DNA from: Gordonia oryzae
GTDB taxonomy: Bacteria > Actinomycetota > Actinomycetes > Mycobacteriales > Mycobacteriaceae
DNA: 64,000 bases
Reading direction: 5' to 3'
NCBI RefSeq assembly: GCF_003797185.1
Contig: NZ_RKMH01000008.1
Location: 213,462 to 277,461, forward strand
Under the pieces are notes generated by a model. The model did not search any database, was not told the origin of the DNA, and was given only the letters and a program-made list of their open reading frames with translations. Below, in pieces: positions 49,728-58,436 of this stretch. A program made the translations under genes and the position numbers. Numbering within the stretch: position 1 is the stretch's first letter; every line of letters begins with the position of its first letter.

Positions 49728-51842
49728 ATGTCGGGTACCCAGACGCTGACACCGCCGGATCTCGCGGCCGCGCAAGCGGTGATCACCAGCCTCGCCGGAC
49801 CGGGCGCCGCACTACGCGATGATCAGCTCGAGGCGATCGCGGGGCTGACCACGGTGGCCGCGGCGCGCGTGCTGGTCGTGCAGGCCACCGGATGGGGAAA
49901 GTCCGCGGTGTATTGGGCCGCGACGGCCATCCTGCGACACCGTCGGCACGGCGCGACGCTGATCATCTCGCCGCTGTTGTCGTTGATGCGCGACCAGGTG
50001 TCGGCGGCCGAGCGGGCCGGCCTGCGCGCAGCGACGCTGAACTCGTCGAATGTCTCCGAGTGGAGCGAGATCGAGTCGTCATTGAGAGCCGGCGATCTCG
50101 ATGTGCTGCTGGTGTCGCCGGAGCGGCTGGCAAATCCGGGGTTCGGACGTCGCGTGCTCGACGCGATGGCCGGGCGGCTCGGTCTGCTGGTCATCGACGA
50201 GGCGCATGCCATCTCTGACTGGGGGCACGATTTCCGGCCGGACTATCGGCGCGTCGCCGATGTCCTGCGCACACTCAATCCGGACACGCCCGTGCTGGCC
50301 ACCACCGCCACCGCCAACGAACGGGTCACCGCCGACGTCGCGGCACAGTTGAGCACGGGTGGTGGCGCCGGCACACAGACCCTGGTGTTGCGCGGATCGC
50401 TGGCTCGAAAGTCGCTGCACCTGAATGTGATCGACGGCCTCTCCCCCATCCAGCGGTACGCGTGGGTGGCGCAACATCTCCCGGAGTTGCCGGGGTCGGG
50501 GATCATCTATGTCCTCACCGTCGCCGACGCAGACCGGCTTGTCGGCGCGATCCGAGCGGTCCACGGTGAGGGCTACCCGGTCGCCGCCTATACCGGGCAG
50601 CTCGATGCCGATCGACGCCACCAGCTCGAGGATGCGTTGCTGCGCAACGACGTCAAGGCACTGGTGGCCACCTCGGCGCTGGGCATGGGGTATGACAAAC
50701 CCGACCTCGGTTTTGTGGTGCACGTCGGGTCACCGCCGTCGCCGGTTTCCTACTACCAACAGGTCGGTCGCGCCGGTCGTGCGCTTGACGAGGCCGTGGT
50801 GATGCTGCTCGCCTCGGCCACCGACGACGCGATCTGGGAGCATTTCGCCACCGCGACCATCCCCGACCCCACACGCATGCAGGTGGTCCTCGAGGCGCTC
50901 GGCGAGGCCGACGAGCCGATGAGCGTTGTCGCACTCGAGGCGCAGACCGGCGTGCGGCGGGGTCGAATCGAGTTGATACTCAAGCAACTCGCCGTCGACG
51001 GCGCCACCGAACGGGGCTCCGACGGCTGGTCGGCGACCGGCCGACCGTGGTCCTTCGACGCCGCACATTACGACGGTGTGCTCGCGGTGCGCCGCCGCGA
51101 GGCCGACATCATGCGCGACTACATCTCCTCGCGCCGCTGCCTGATGCAACTGCTCACCGAGTCGCTCGACGACCCGGATGCCGGGACGTGCGGTCGGTGT
51201 TCGGTGTGCCTGCGCCATCTCACCGAGCCACTCGACGACTCCGTCGACCCGGCGGTGGTGCGCTCGGTGACGATGTGGTTGCGGCGGGCCGCGCAGGTCC
51301 TCGAGCCCCGCAAGATGTGGCCGGGCGGTGAGGTCGGGCGTGGTCGGATTCCCGCCGCACGTCTGGCCGAGCCGGGTCGGGTACTCGCGCACGCCGACGC
51401 CCCGGAATGGTCGGAGTTGCTTGCCGCCGCACGCGATCACGATACTCAGGCGCTCGCCGACCTCGGTGATGCGGCGGTGGCGACGCTCACGGCGTGGGGC
51501 CGTGAGTCCGGTATCCGGCCGGATCTCATCTGTACGCTGCGCCTGACCGGCACCACCCTGGCCACCGATCTCGCCGCGCACCTGCGTGCGGTCGGGAAGC
51601 GTGCGGGCGTTGCGATGCCGGTGCAGATGGGAGACGGGCCACCCCGGGACGCTCCCGGTGCCGCCGAGGCCGCGTTCTGGCAGGCCCGGCTCGGCGAGCC
51701 ACCCGCCGAGGTGGCGGGCCGGGCGGTGTTGCTGGTCGTCGACGAATCCCGGTCGGGCTGGCCGATCACATTGGCCGCGAGCGCTTTACGCGGTGCGGGC
51801 GCGACCGCGGTGCTACCTCTGCTGATCCATCGGACGGTGTGA
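49728..51842 (+). CDS. RecQ-like DEAH-box DNA helicase
   Basis: The 704-residue helicase has LRDDQLEAI (motif 0), QATGWGKSAVYW (Walker A, with ATGWGKS), ISPLLSLMRDQV, VIDEAHAISDWGHDFRPDY (DEAH) and QVGRAGRALDEAVVML (motif VI). A Cys cluster (TCGRCSVCLRH) follows. The C-terminal third, including a phosphoribosyltransferase-like VLLVVDESRSGW, differs from E. coli RecQ. It fits the actinobacterial RecQ-like group thought to act in repair. Confidence 0.88.
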   Translation: MSGTQTLTPPDLAAAQAVITSLAGPGAALRDDQLEAIAGLTTVAAARVLVVQATGWGKSAVYWAATAILRHRRHGATLIISPLLSLMRDQVSAAERAGLRAATLNSSNVSEWSEIESSLRAGDLDVLLVSPERLANPGFGRRVLDAMAGRLGLLVIDEAHAISDWGHDFRPDYRRVADVLRTLNPDTPVLATTATANERVTADVAAQLSTGGGAGTQTLVLRGSLARKSLHLNVIDGLSPIQRYAWVAQHLPELPGSGIIYVLTVADADRLVGAIRAVHGEGYPVAAYTGQLDADRRHQLEDALLRNDVKALVATSALGMGYDKPDLGFVVHVGSPPSPVSYYQQVGRAGRALDEAVVMLLASATDDAIWEHFATATIPDPTRMQVVLEALGEADEPMSVVALEAQTGVRRGRIELILKQLAVDGATERGSDGWSATGRPWSFDAAHYDGVLAVRRREADIMRDYISSRRCLMQLLTESLDDPDAGTCGRCSVCLRHLTEPLDDSVDPAVVRSVTMWLRRAAQVLEPRKMWPGGEVGRGRIPAARLAEPGRVLAHADAPEWSELLAAARDHDTQALADLGDAAVATLTAWGRESGIRPDLICTLRLTGTTLATDLAAHLRAVGKRAGVAMPVQMGDGPPRDAPGAAEAAFWQARLGEPPAEVAGRAVLLVVDESRSGWPITLAASALRGAGATAVLPLLIHRTV

Positions 51843-51852
51843 GGGGGCGACG

Positions 51853-51903
51853 CGATCAGTATGACGTTTCCTCCGGAATCCGGGCGAAACGTCATACTGA
51901 TCG
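51853..51903. terminator. Perfect 18-base inverted repeat after recQ-like gene
   Basis: The 18-base arms CGATCAGTATGACGTTTC and GAAACGTCATACTGATCG flank a 15-base loop, 10 bases past the stop. The arms are more AT-rich than the surroundings. There is no T-run. It may be a strong terminator or a small mobile-type palindrome. Confidence 0.6.
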
Positions 51904-52064
51904 ACGCCGGGGTAGCCGATTACCTGTCAACTGATCGATGGAGTCCGGCAAGTCGGGTAGTGCGCTACGCGTTCGCCGCGGGCGCCGTCCGGCGATGGTG
52001 AGTGTGTCCACTCCAGGACATCCATCGGCCCACCGGAGGTGGGCCGACCGACAAGGAGAACACC

Positions 52065-52187
52065 ATCGGAGCAGCAGCAGTTCTCATCATCGGCGCGTGG
52101 TTGGCAGGCGCGGCGTACATGATCTACAAGATGGCCACCCAACAGAGTTCGACCGCCGAATCCGGCGCCGATGCCGGGACCCGGTAA
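52065..52187 (+). CDS. Small single-span membrane protein, apparent ATC start
   Basis: AAGGAG at 52053-52058 is followed six bases later by ATC and a 40-codon frame: a hydrophobic helix (AVLIIGAWLAGAAYMIYKM) and a short polar tail. The frame is also open upstream to a GTG at 52002, but those 21 residues look unstructured and lack a ribosome site. If ATC is the start, this is a 40-residue one-helix protein of unknown role. Confidence 0.55.
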   Translation: MGAAAVLIIGAWLAGAAYMIYKMATQQSSTAESGADAGTR

Positions 52188-52212
52188 CCCCGGACAGGTC
52201 CGGGCACGCACC

Positions 52213-52638
52213 TCAGTCGTCGACGTACTCGCTGTAGCCCGTCGAACGCAGCGCGTCCCGGATCTTCTCGGCATCGGCGTCGAGTTCTGCGGAGGTGATG
52301 TCCTTACGGGCGTTGGTCAGGTCGAAGGTCTGCATGCTCAGCGCCGGGAAGACGTGGATGTGCACATGCGGCACCTCGAGTCCGGCGATCAGCAACCCCA
52401 TCCGCGGAGCGTCGAACGCCTCCTTGACCGCGCGGCCGACCTTCTGTGCGACGTCGGTGAGATGGGTGAAGGTGGCGGTGTCCACCTGCTCCCAGTGATC
52501 GACCTCTTTGCGGGGTACCACCAGCACGTGTCCGGGGGTGACCGGCTCGATGGTCAGGAACGCCACGGCTTGTCCGTCCTGCCAGACGAATCGACCGGGT
52601 AGCTCTCCGTTGATGATCTTCGTGAAAACCGACGACAT
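52213..52638 (-). CDS. HIT-family nucleotide-binding protein
   Basis: The 141-residue histidine-triad protein has FTKIINGELPGRFVWQD, VTPGHVLVVPRKEVDHW and the triad VPHVHIHVFPALS. These enzymes hydrolyse nucleoside phosphoramidates or similar adducts. The mycobacterial homologue lies next to phoPR in the same order, supporting conserved gene order here. Confidence 0.93.
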   Translation of the reverse strand: MSSVFTKIINGELPGRFVWQDGQAVAFLTIEPVTPGHVLVVPRKEVDHWEQVDTATFTHLTDVAQKVGRAVKEAFDAPRMGLLIAGLEVPHVHIHVFPALSMQTFDLTNARKDITSAELDADAEKIRDALRSTGYSEYVDD

Positions 52639-52761
52639 GCACCTCAGTCTAGGGTGCGGCCCGGTCGCGGGGGCCCGGGCGCAGCCACGATGTTCACCGC
52701 CGTGTCGGCCGCCCGCCGTGTTGGCGACACACTGTCGGGGGCCCATGACATCCTTGCTGCT

Positions 52762-53859
52762 GTGAGTCGCGCCGAGTTCCCCACCGCATCGTCTCGACGT
52801 GTCGCCTCCACCGACATCGTCGCCGCCGCGCAGCGCTTCCCGCGGTTGCGATACATGGGCTCCAAGTACCGTCTGCTGCCACATCTCGAGCGCACCTTCG
52901 CCGACATCGGCGGCAGCACCGCCGTCGACGCGTTCTCCGGGTCGGGCGTCGTGTCCTACCTGCTCAAGGCGCAGGGATTCACGGTGGCCGCCAACGATTT
53001 CCTCAACTTCCCGCACCTCATCAGCCGCGCCACCGTGGTCAATTCGTCGGTGCGGCTCGAGGCCGACCTCATCGAGGAGATCTGCGGTCCGCCCGCCGAC
53101 GACCGTGATTTCATCTCCTCGACCTTCGACGGGCTGTACTTCGACGCGGCCGATCGCGCGTTCCTGGATTCGGCGTGGTCGCACATCGACCGGCTACGCG
53201 GTTATCGGCGGGATCTGGCGATCTCTGCGCTGGTGTTGTCCGCGGCGCGCAAGCAACCGCGCGGAGTGTTCACCTTCACCGATTCCAGCCGATATGCCGA
53301 CGGACGCCGTGATCTACAGATGTCGTTGCGCGACCACTTCCGGCTGCGGGCCGCGGCCGACTACAACGCGACCGTGTTCAGCAACGGCTCACGGCATCAC
53401 AGTTCCTGCGGCGACGTCTTCGATCTCGACGCCACCGGAGTACTCGGGGGTGCGCCGGACCTGGTATACCTCGATCCGCCGTACGCCCCGCCGTCCGACG
53501 ACAACGACTACATCAAGCGCTACCACTTCCTCGAGGGGCTGTCGGCCTACTGGCAGGGCATGACCATCATGGAGAACACCAAGACCAAGAAACTCCCCAA
53601 GCGGTACACCCCGTTCGCCTACAAACACTCCATCGACGACGCGTTGGTGCGGACCTTCGACCACTTCACCGACGCCGGCGCGATTGTGCTGTCGTATTCG
53701 TCCAACGCGCTACCCGGCCCCGATCGCATCGTCGATCTGCTCGGCAAGGTCAAGCCACATGTCGAGGTCATCGCGATCGACCACAAGTACAGCTTCGGCA
53801 CCCATGCCGCGGCGGCGCGGCGTGACGTCAGCGAGTTCTTGTTCATCGGTCGGGACTGA
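52762..53859 (+). CDS. D12-class DNA adenine (N6) methyltransferase
   Basis: The roughly 365-residue protein has the D12-class start RYMGSKYRLLPHLERTF. AdoMet motif I is AVDAFSGSGVVSYLL and the catalytic DPPY motif is LVYLDPPYAPPSDDNDY. A target-recognition region lies between them. An endonuclease-like gene follows 16 bases downstream, making a likely type II restriction-modification pair. The start is uncertain (GTG at 52762, ATG at 52690); neither has a good ribosome site. Confidence 0.85.
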   Translation: MSRAEFPTASSRRVASTDIVAAAQRFPRLRYMGSKYRLLPHLERTFADIGGSTAVDAFSGSGVVSYLLKAQGFTVAANDFLNFPHLISRATVVNSSVRLEADLIEEICGPPADDRDFISSTFDGLYFDAADRAFLDSAWSHIDRLRGYRRDLAISALVLSAARKQPRGVFTFTDSSRYADGRRDLQMSLRDHFRLRAAADYNATVFSNGSRHHSSCGDVFDLDATGVLGGAPDLVYLDPPYAPPSDDNDYIKRYHFLEGLSAYWQGMTIMENTKTKKLPKRYTPFAYKHSIDDALVRTFDHFTDAGAIVLSYSSNALPGPDRIVDLLGKVKPHVEVIAIDHKYSFGTHAAAARRDVSEFLFIGRD

Positions 53860-53875
53860 GCGGAACCCCGAGCCG

Positions 53876-54715
53876 ATGGCCGACGCGCCCGACTTCGACG
53901 AGTACCTGAAGGCGCTGGGACGCTTGACCTCTCACGTCGACCCAACTGCGGCGACACCCGAGGCCGAGCACATTGCGGCCGCCACCGCCGGGCTCGGTGA
54001 GCTGATGGCCACCGACGTCGCCGGTCTCGCGGCTTGGGTACGGGAGAATCCCGGTGATGTCCCGGTGTTGGGTCTGGCCATCGGGCTGTCGCAGGAGAAG
54101 CTGAAAAACGTTCTTCGCGATCGGTTCGACACCTCCGGGTGGCACGGTCTGGCGCGGCAGCGGCCCGTCGAGTTGATCACGTGGCTCGACGAGGAGTTCG
54201 ACCTGGTGCGCATGCTCACCGCCCAGATGGACCGCACCTACACCTTCGCCGACATCCTCGTCGCCCGCGCCGGCACCCGACTGACCGCAACACGCGCGGG
54301 TGCGTCGGGCCGCCGCATCGAGGACCACATCGAGGACATCGCGCGCGATCTGGGCCTCGACTACGTGACCCGCTCCCGGTTCTCCGGCCGCAACGGACGC
54401 ACCGCGCCGGCCGATCTGATCGTCGGTGATCCGAACGCACCCGACATCGTGGTCGCGGCAAAGGGTTTCGACTCGACCGGCTCCAAACTCACCGACGCGG
54501 TCCGGGAGATCGAGGAGATGGCCGAGGTGCGGCTACCCCGGCAGCTGGTTCTCGCGGTGATCGACGGGATCGGCTGGAAGTCCCGCCAGGCCGATCTGCG
54601 GCGCATCCACCAGCTGTGGGTGGACCGGCAGATCGACGGCATGTACACCTTGGTCACCCTCGACCGTTTCCGCGCCGACGTCACCGAGTTCGCGCGGTTG
54701 CGACGACTGATCTGA
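53876..54715 (+). CDS. Putative type II restriction endonuclease partner of the D12 methyltransferase
   Basis: The 279-residue protein has a helical N-terminal half and a C-terminal nuclease-like half. ADLIVGD is followed by DIVVAAKGFDSTGSKLTDAV, which resembles the strand pattern of PD-(D/E)xK nucleases. The acidic residue normally two before the Lys is Ala here. The catalytic set may therefore be shifted, or the enzyme may be inactive. Position directly after a methyltransferase is the main support for the call. Confidence 0.6.
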   Translation: MADAPDFDEYLKALGRLTSHVDPTAATPEAEHIAAATAGLGELMATDVAGLAAWVRENPGDVPVLGLAIGLSQEKLKNVLRDRFDTSGWHGLARQRPVELITWLDEEFDLVRMLTAQMDRTYTFADILVARAGTRLTATRAGASGRRIEDHIEDIARDLGLDYVTRSRFSGRNGRTAPADLIVGDPNAPDIVVAAKGFDSTGSKLTDAVREIEEMAEVRLPRQLVLAVIDGIGWKSRQADLRRIHQLWVDRQIDGMYTLVTLDRFRADVTEFARLRRLI

Positions 54716-54721
54716 GCGCAC

Positions 54722-54750
54722 CTGACCGGCTCGTCGGCGCATCCGGTCAG
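54722..54750 (+). terminator. Putative terminator after the endonuclease gene
   Basis: The 8-base arms CTGACCGG and CCGGTCAG pair around a 13-base loop, 7 bases past the stop. No T-run is present. Confidence 0.5.
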
Positions 54751-55059
54751 CGCGTCAACTCCTGGGTGTCCAACGCCCGGCCGCGGACAGTCGCCAACAG
54801 CGGCGGCGACCGGGCGGTACGGACCATGCCGGTGACCGGCCGTCGACCCGCACCGGTGAGTCCATCGAGGTGCACTCGGTGGTGAGCTGGCTGTCCTGGG
54901 GGGAGGTCCGGCGACCCGTACCCGACCGGTTGCCGCAGATCAGCGGGGTGAGCAGCGCTCCCGTGAAAGCACCGATGGCCGGCGCGCATCAACTCAGACG
55001 AGGGGAGGTGCCGGCAGATCGATACGCCGCAGACGGTTCAACAGATCCTGGGGTGCCAG
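54751..55059. other. Intergenic region without a recognisable gene
   Basis: The frames here are short and resemble no family. It separates the restriction-modification pair from the convergent phoR gene, and may be debris from the arrival of that pair. Confidence 0.5.
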
Positions 55060-56559
55060 TCAGTCCGCGAGTCGCGGCAGCCGCACCCAGAAGCAGGCGC
55101 CCTCGCCCAGCGTCGAGTCGACTCCGACGCGGCCACCTTGCGCGTCGACCAGTGCGGCCACGATCGACAAGCCCAGTCCGCTGCCGCCGCCCTCGCCCCG
55201 CGATCGCGAACTGTCGCCGCGATAGAAGCGTTCGAAGACGTGGGAGCGCTCGTCGGGGGTAAGACCCTGACCGGTGTCGGTGACGGTAACCAGCACGTCG
55301 CCGACACCATCGAGCACGCCGACGCCGACGGTGATCGTCGCCTCCGGCGGGGTGTGAACGACGGCATTGTTGACGAGGTTACGGATGACCTGCACCAACC
55401 GCGCCGCGTCGCCGCGCACGACGGGCGGTTCGTCCGACGGGGACACCTGCAGCCGGATCTCCCGGTCGGGGGCAGCGGCACGCGAGGCCTGCACGGTGTC
55501 GGCGGCCAGCATCAACATGTCGACGGGCTCGGAATTGAGGGGTCGGTGGGCGTCGAGCCGCGCGAGCATCAGCAGATCCTCGACGAGGAGTTTCATGCGG
55601 GCGGCCTCGTCGTCGATCCGGCGCATCGCATCGCCTGGGTCGGCGACCGCGCCCTGCCGATAGAGCTCGGCGAACCCCTTGATCGAGGTCAGCGGGGTGC
55701 GGAGTTCGTGGCTGGCGTCGGCGACAAAGCGCCGCATCTTCTCTTCGGAGTGCCGAGCCTGCTGTTCGGAGGCGGCCGTCGTGGCGAAGGCATGCTGAAT
55801 CTGGCCGAGCATCGTGTTGAGCGAGGCAGAGAGGCTACCGACCTCGGTGTTGGGCGGGCCCGGCGCCACCCGCATGTTGAGGTTGCCCGCGGCGATCGCG
55901 TGGGCGGTCTCCTCGACTCGGCGCAGTGGCCGCAGGCTCGACCGGACCACCAAATAGCTGAGCACGCCGAGGACCACGACCACGGCCGCGCCGATGCCGA
56001 ACTGCAGCCACATCAGTCGTGACAGGGTCTTGTCCACATCGGAAAGCGGCACGGCCACCACGGAAACACCCTCGGAGTCACTGTGTTTGATGACACGCCA
56101 CTGCGGGCCATCACCGTCGCGCGACCCGACCGTCGTCGGCGAGACGTCGCCATCGGGCAGCCCGCTGAGGTCAGGGATGTGGGTGAAATCGTTTGCGTTG
56201 GAGATGACCAGTCCGGAGTTGAGGGTGGTCATCACAAAGTACGAGGACGGTGGCCGGCGCGGTCCGATGGGCGGCCCTTGCGTCTGATCCAGGTCCGGGT
56301 CGCGAGGTTTGGCCCAGGTCCCGACCGCCGACACCAGACCCTGATCGGTGCGCGAGAGCAAATCCGAGCGCATCGCCGAGGTCACCGCGATTCCTGACAC
56401 CAGCAACCCGAACGCCACCAGCACCATGGTGAGCACGACCAGCGAAATACGCAGTGGAACACCACGTGTGCGGGTCTGTGCCGCCTTGGTCGCGGGCGGG
56501 GCTGCCGGGGCACCTGCCGGTGAGTCGGCCGGCGGCGCCGATCGGGTGCGAACGCTCAT
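55060..56559 (-). CDS. phoR: Sensor histidine kinase, PhoR-like
   Basis: The 499-residue kinase has two membrane helices (ISLVVLTMVLVAFGLLVSGI and FGIGAAVVVVLGVLSYLVV) around a roughly 120-residue sensor domain. A HAMP domain (RPLRRVEETAHAIAAGNL) leads to the H-box ASHELRTPLTSIKGF, the N-box NLVNNAVVHT and the G-box GGGSGLGLSIV. It lies 64 bases downstream of the response regulator gene. Gene order (phoP-phoR-HIT) matches Rv0757-Rv0759c, which supports the PhoR name. Confidence 0.85.
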   Translation of the reverse strand: MSVRTRSAPPADSPAGAPAAPPATKAAQTRTRGVPLRISLVVLTMVLVAFGLLVSGIAVTSAMRSDLLSRTDQGLVSAVGTWAKPRDPDLDQTQGPPIGPRRPPSSYFVMTTLNSGLVISNANDFTHIPDLSGLPDGDVSPTTVGSRDGDGPQWRVIKHSDSEGVSVVAVPLSDVDKTLSRLMWLQFGIGAAVVVVLGVLSYLVVRSSLRPLRRVEETAHAIAAGNLNMRVAPGPPNTEVGSLSASLNTMLGQIQHAFATTAASEQQARHSEEKMRRFVADASHELRTPLTSIKGFAELYRQGAVADPGDAMRRIDDEAARMKLLVEDLLMLARLDAHRPLNSEPVDMLMLAADTVQASRAAAPDREIRLQVSPSDEPPVVRGDAARLVQVIRNLVNNAVVHTPPEATITVGVGVLDGVGDVLVTVTDTGQGLTPDERSHVFERFYRGDSSRSRGEGGGSGLGLSIVAALVDAQGGRVGVDSTLGEGACFWVRLPRLAD

Positions 56560-56623
56560 GCGGATACCGTGCCGCAATCGGTCCTCTCAGCCTCATGCGG
56601 GTTCGGGTCATCTGGGTTCGGGC

Positions 56624-57328
56624 TCACCGCGGCTCCCGCATGACGTATCCGACGCCACGCAAGGTGTGGATCAGCGGTGTGACACCGTCATCGAGTTTGC
56701 GGCGCAGGTAGGAGACATAGGATTCGACGACGTTGACCTCGCCCCCGAAGTCGTAGTTCCAGACGTGGTCGAGGATGCGCGGCTTGGACAGTACGGTGCC
56801 CGCGTTGACCATGAAGTAGCGCAGGAGGGTGAACTCGGTCGGCGACAACGAGATCAGCTTGCCCGCCTTCCACACCTCGTGGGTCTCGTCATCGAGTTCG
56901 AGGTCGGCGAAGGTGACCCGCGAGACCCCCTTGGCCTGTTCGTCGAAACCGCTGCGCCGCAGCAGGACCTGCAGCCGCGCCACCACCTCTTCGAGGCTGA
57001 ACGGTTTGGTCACGTAGTCGTCGCCGCCGACGGTGAGTCCATTGACCTTGTCCTCGACCGAATCCTTGGCCGACAGGAACAGCGCGGGCGCCGAGATCCC
57101 GTCGGCGCGTAAGCGCCGCAACAGGCCGAAGCCGTCCATCCCCGGCATCATCACATCGAGGATGAGGACGTCGGGTTTGACGTTGCGGCATCGGTCGATG
57201 GCCTCGGGACCGCCCGCGGCGGCCTGGACCTCGTAGCCCTGGAACTTTAATGACACCGATAGCAATTCACGAATATTCGCCTCGTCGTCGACGACGAGGA
57301 CCTTCGCTCCCTGACCCGTTTCGCTCAC
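56624..57328 (-). CDS. phoP: OmpR-family response regulator, PhoP-like
   Basis: The 234-residue protein has a receiver domain (VLVVDDEANIRELL, phospho-Asp in VLILDVMMPGMDG, switch Lys in YVTKPF). The winged-helix output domain reads LSPTEFTLLRYFMVN and ESYVSYLRRKLDDG, ending HTLRGVGYVMREPR, which is very close to mycobacterial PhoP. The GTG at 57328 has GGTGAT upstream; a longer frame exists but is not needed for family length. Confidence 0.88.
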   Translation of the reverse strand: MSETGQGAKVLVVDDEANIRELLSVSLKFQGYEVQAAAGGPEAIDRCRNVKPDVLILDVMMPGMDGFGLLRRLRADGISAPALFLSAKDSVEDKVNGLTVGGDDYVTKPFSLEEVVARLQVLLRRSGFDEQAKGVSRVTFADLELDDETHEVWKAGKLISLSPTEFTLLRYFMVNAGTVLSKPRILDHVWNYDFGGEVNVVESYVSYLRRKLDDGVTPLIHTLRGVGYVMREPR

Positions 57329-57652
57329 GTGTATCACCTTCCGCCCCCAGTCTGCCATGCGACTGACATCCGGCTGGGAGGTTTCTGTGAGGACTGACCA
57401 GCGGCGACGGGGCACACTGCGGGCGACCGCTCGGGTCCGGCAGAGCGCGGCATCGAGACTGGCCAGGGACTGCTCGAGAAGGCCGCGGCCCAAGGGCGGC
57501 AGGCCGCCGGCGTGTTCGTCCACCTATTGGTGAGCTGCACCGGGATCAGCCGCCGGGTTCGTGGTCGCCGGAGTCGTTGCGCAGCCCGGCAGCCGTCGCA
57601 CACCCAGTCCGTCGGTTCGGTCTCCTGGTGTCGGGCCGGGTGCGGTTGGGGC
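57329..57652. other. phoP upstream region
   Basis: No gene is seen in this 324-base stretch, which should contain the phoPR promoter and the downstream flank of the DUF899 pseudogene. Long minus-strand frames here are extensions of other genes without protein-like composition. Confidence 0.5.
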
Positions 57653-58360
57653 TCATCGCGAGCCCTCGCCATAACTGTGAGCGATCTGCTCACTGTCTGC
57701 CCATCCGGAGTAGGTGGGCGTTGCGGCCAGCCCTCTGGGCAGTCCTGCCACACCTCCTGTCGTCCCCAAGGGAGCAGCTCGATCACTGCGACAGTGTGGC
57801 TCAGCTGCTCGGTGCCCCGGCCGTTGGTGTGCCAGGTGCAGTAGACACGGCCCCGTCACGCAGGAACACGTTGACCGCGAAGGCGGCTCCGAGTGCGGCG
57901 TCCATCTCGGCACCGAAGTCGGTGCCCGCGGCGGAGAGCCACTCCATCTCGTTGCCGACTCGCCACTTGTAGGCCAACGCCTCGTCGATCGGACCATTGG
58001 TGCGATCACGAAGCGCGCGTCCGAGTTCTCGAGGAATCCCAGTCGGGTGAATTGCGCGGTGAATCCGGTGCATCCGGGACATTGGTACTCCCCACCGTCG
58101 TTCCACATGTGGTGGTAGGTGATCAATTGAGACCGGCCGGCGAAGATCTCCGACAGTGATGTCGGGCCATCGGCGCCGGTGAGCGTGTGGTCGGCGACCT
58201 CGACCATCGGAAGTCGGCGACGTTGCGCGGCGATGGCGTCGAGCTCACGGGTCGTGAGCCTTCTCGCGGCGGCGCAGGTCGGCAAGAGCGGCCCGCCACG
58301 TCGCCTTATCGGTGATGGGCGCTAGACCTCGGTCAGCGGCGGGTTGGGGGGTGCGATCAT
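57653..58360 (-). pseudogene. Frameshifted DUF899 (thioredoxin-like) protein gene
   Basis: Pieces of one DUF899 protein are scattered over three frames. They are MIAPPNPPLTEV at an ATG with GGAGG (58360), ITDKATWRAALADLRRREKAH, RRRLPMVEVADHTLTG through QLITYHHMWNDGGEYQCPGC, GPIDEALAYKWRVGNEMEW through FAVNVFLRDG, WHTNGRGTEQLSH with LLPWGRQEVWQDCPEGWPQ, and YSGWADSEQIAHSYG. At least four frame changes and one stop separate them. The order and total length (about 236 codons) fit a complete ancestral gene, now dead. Confidence 0.85.
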
Positions 58361-58436
58361 CGGAGCCTCCGGGGTGGGGTGCGCGCACTGTGGTTGTGCG
58401 CGGACCCGCAGAGACTGACCGGCGACGGCCCCGAAC

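Noticed and set aside
57334..57786. 150-codon minus-strand frame upstream of phoP as a gene
   Set aside because: Only its first part (LLPWGRQEVWQDCPEGWPQ) is protein-like, and that is a piece of the frameshifted DUF899 gene.
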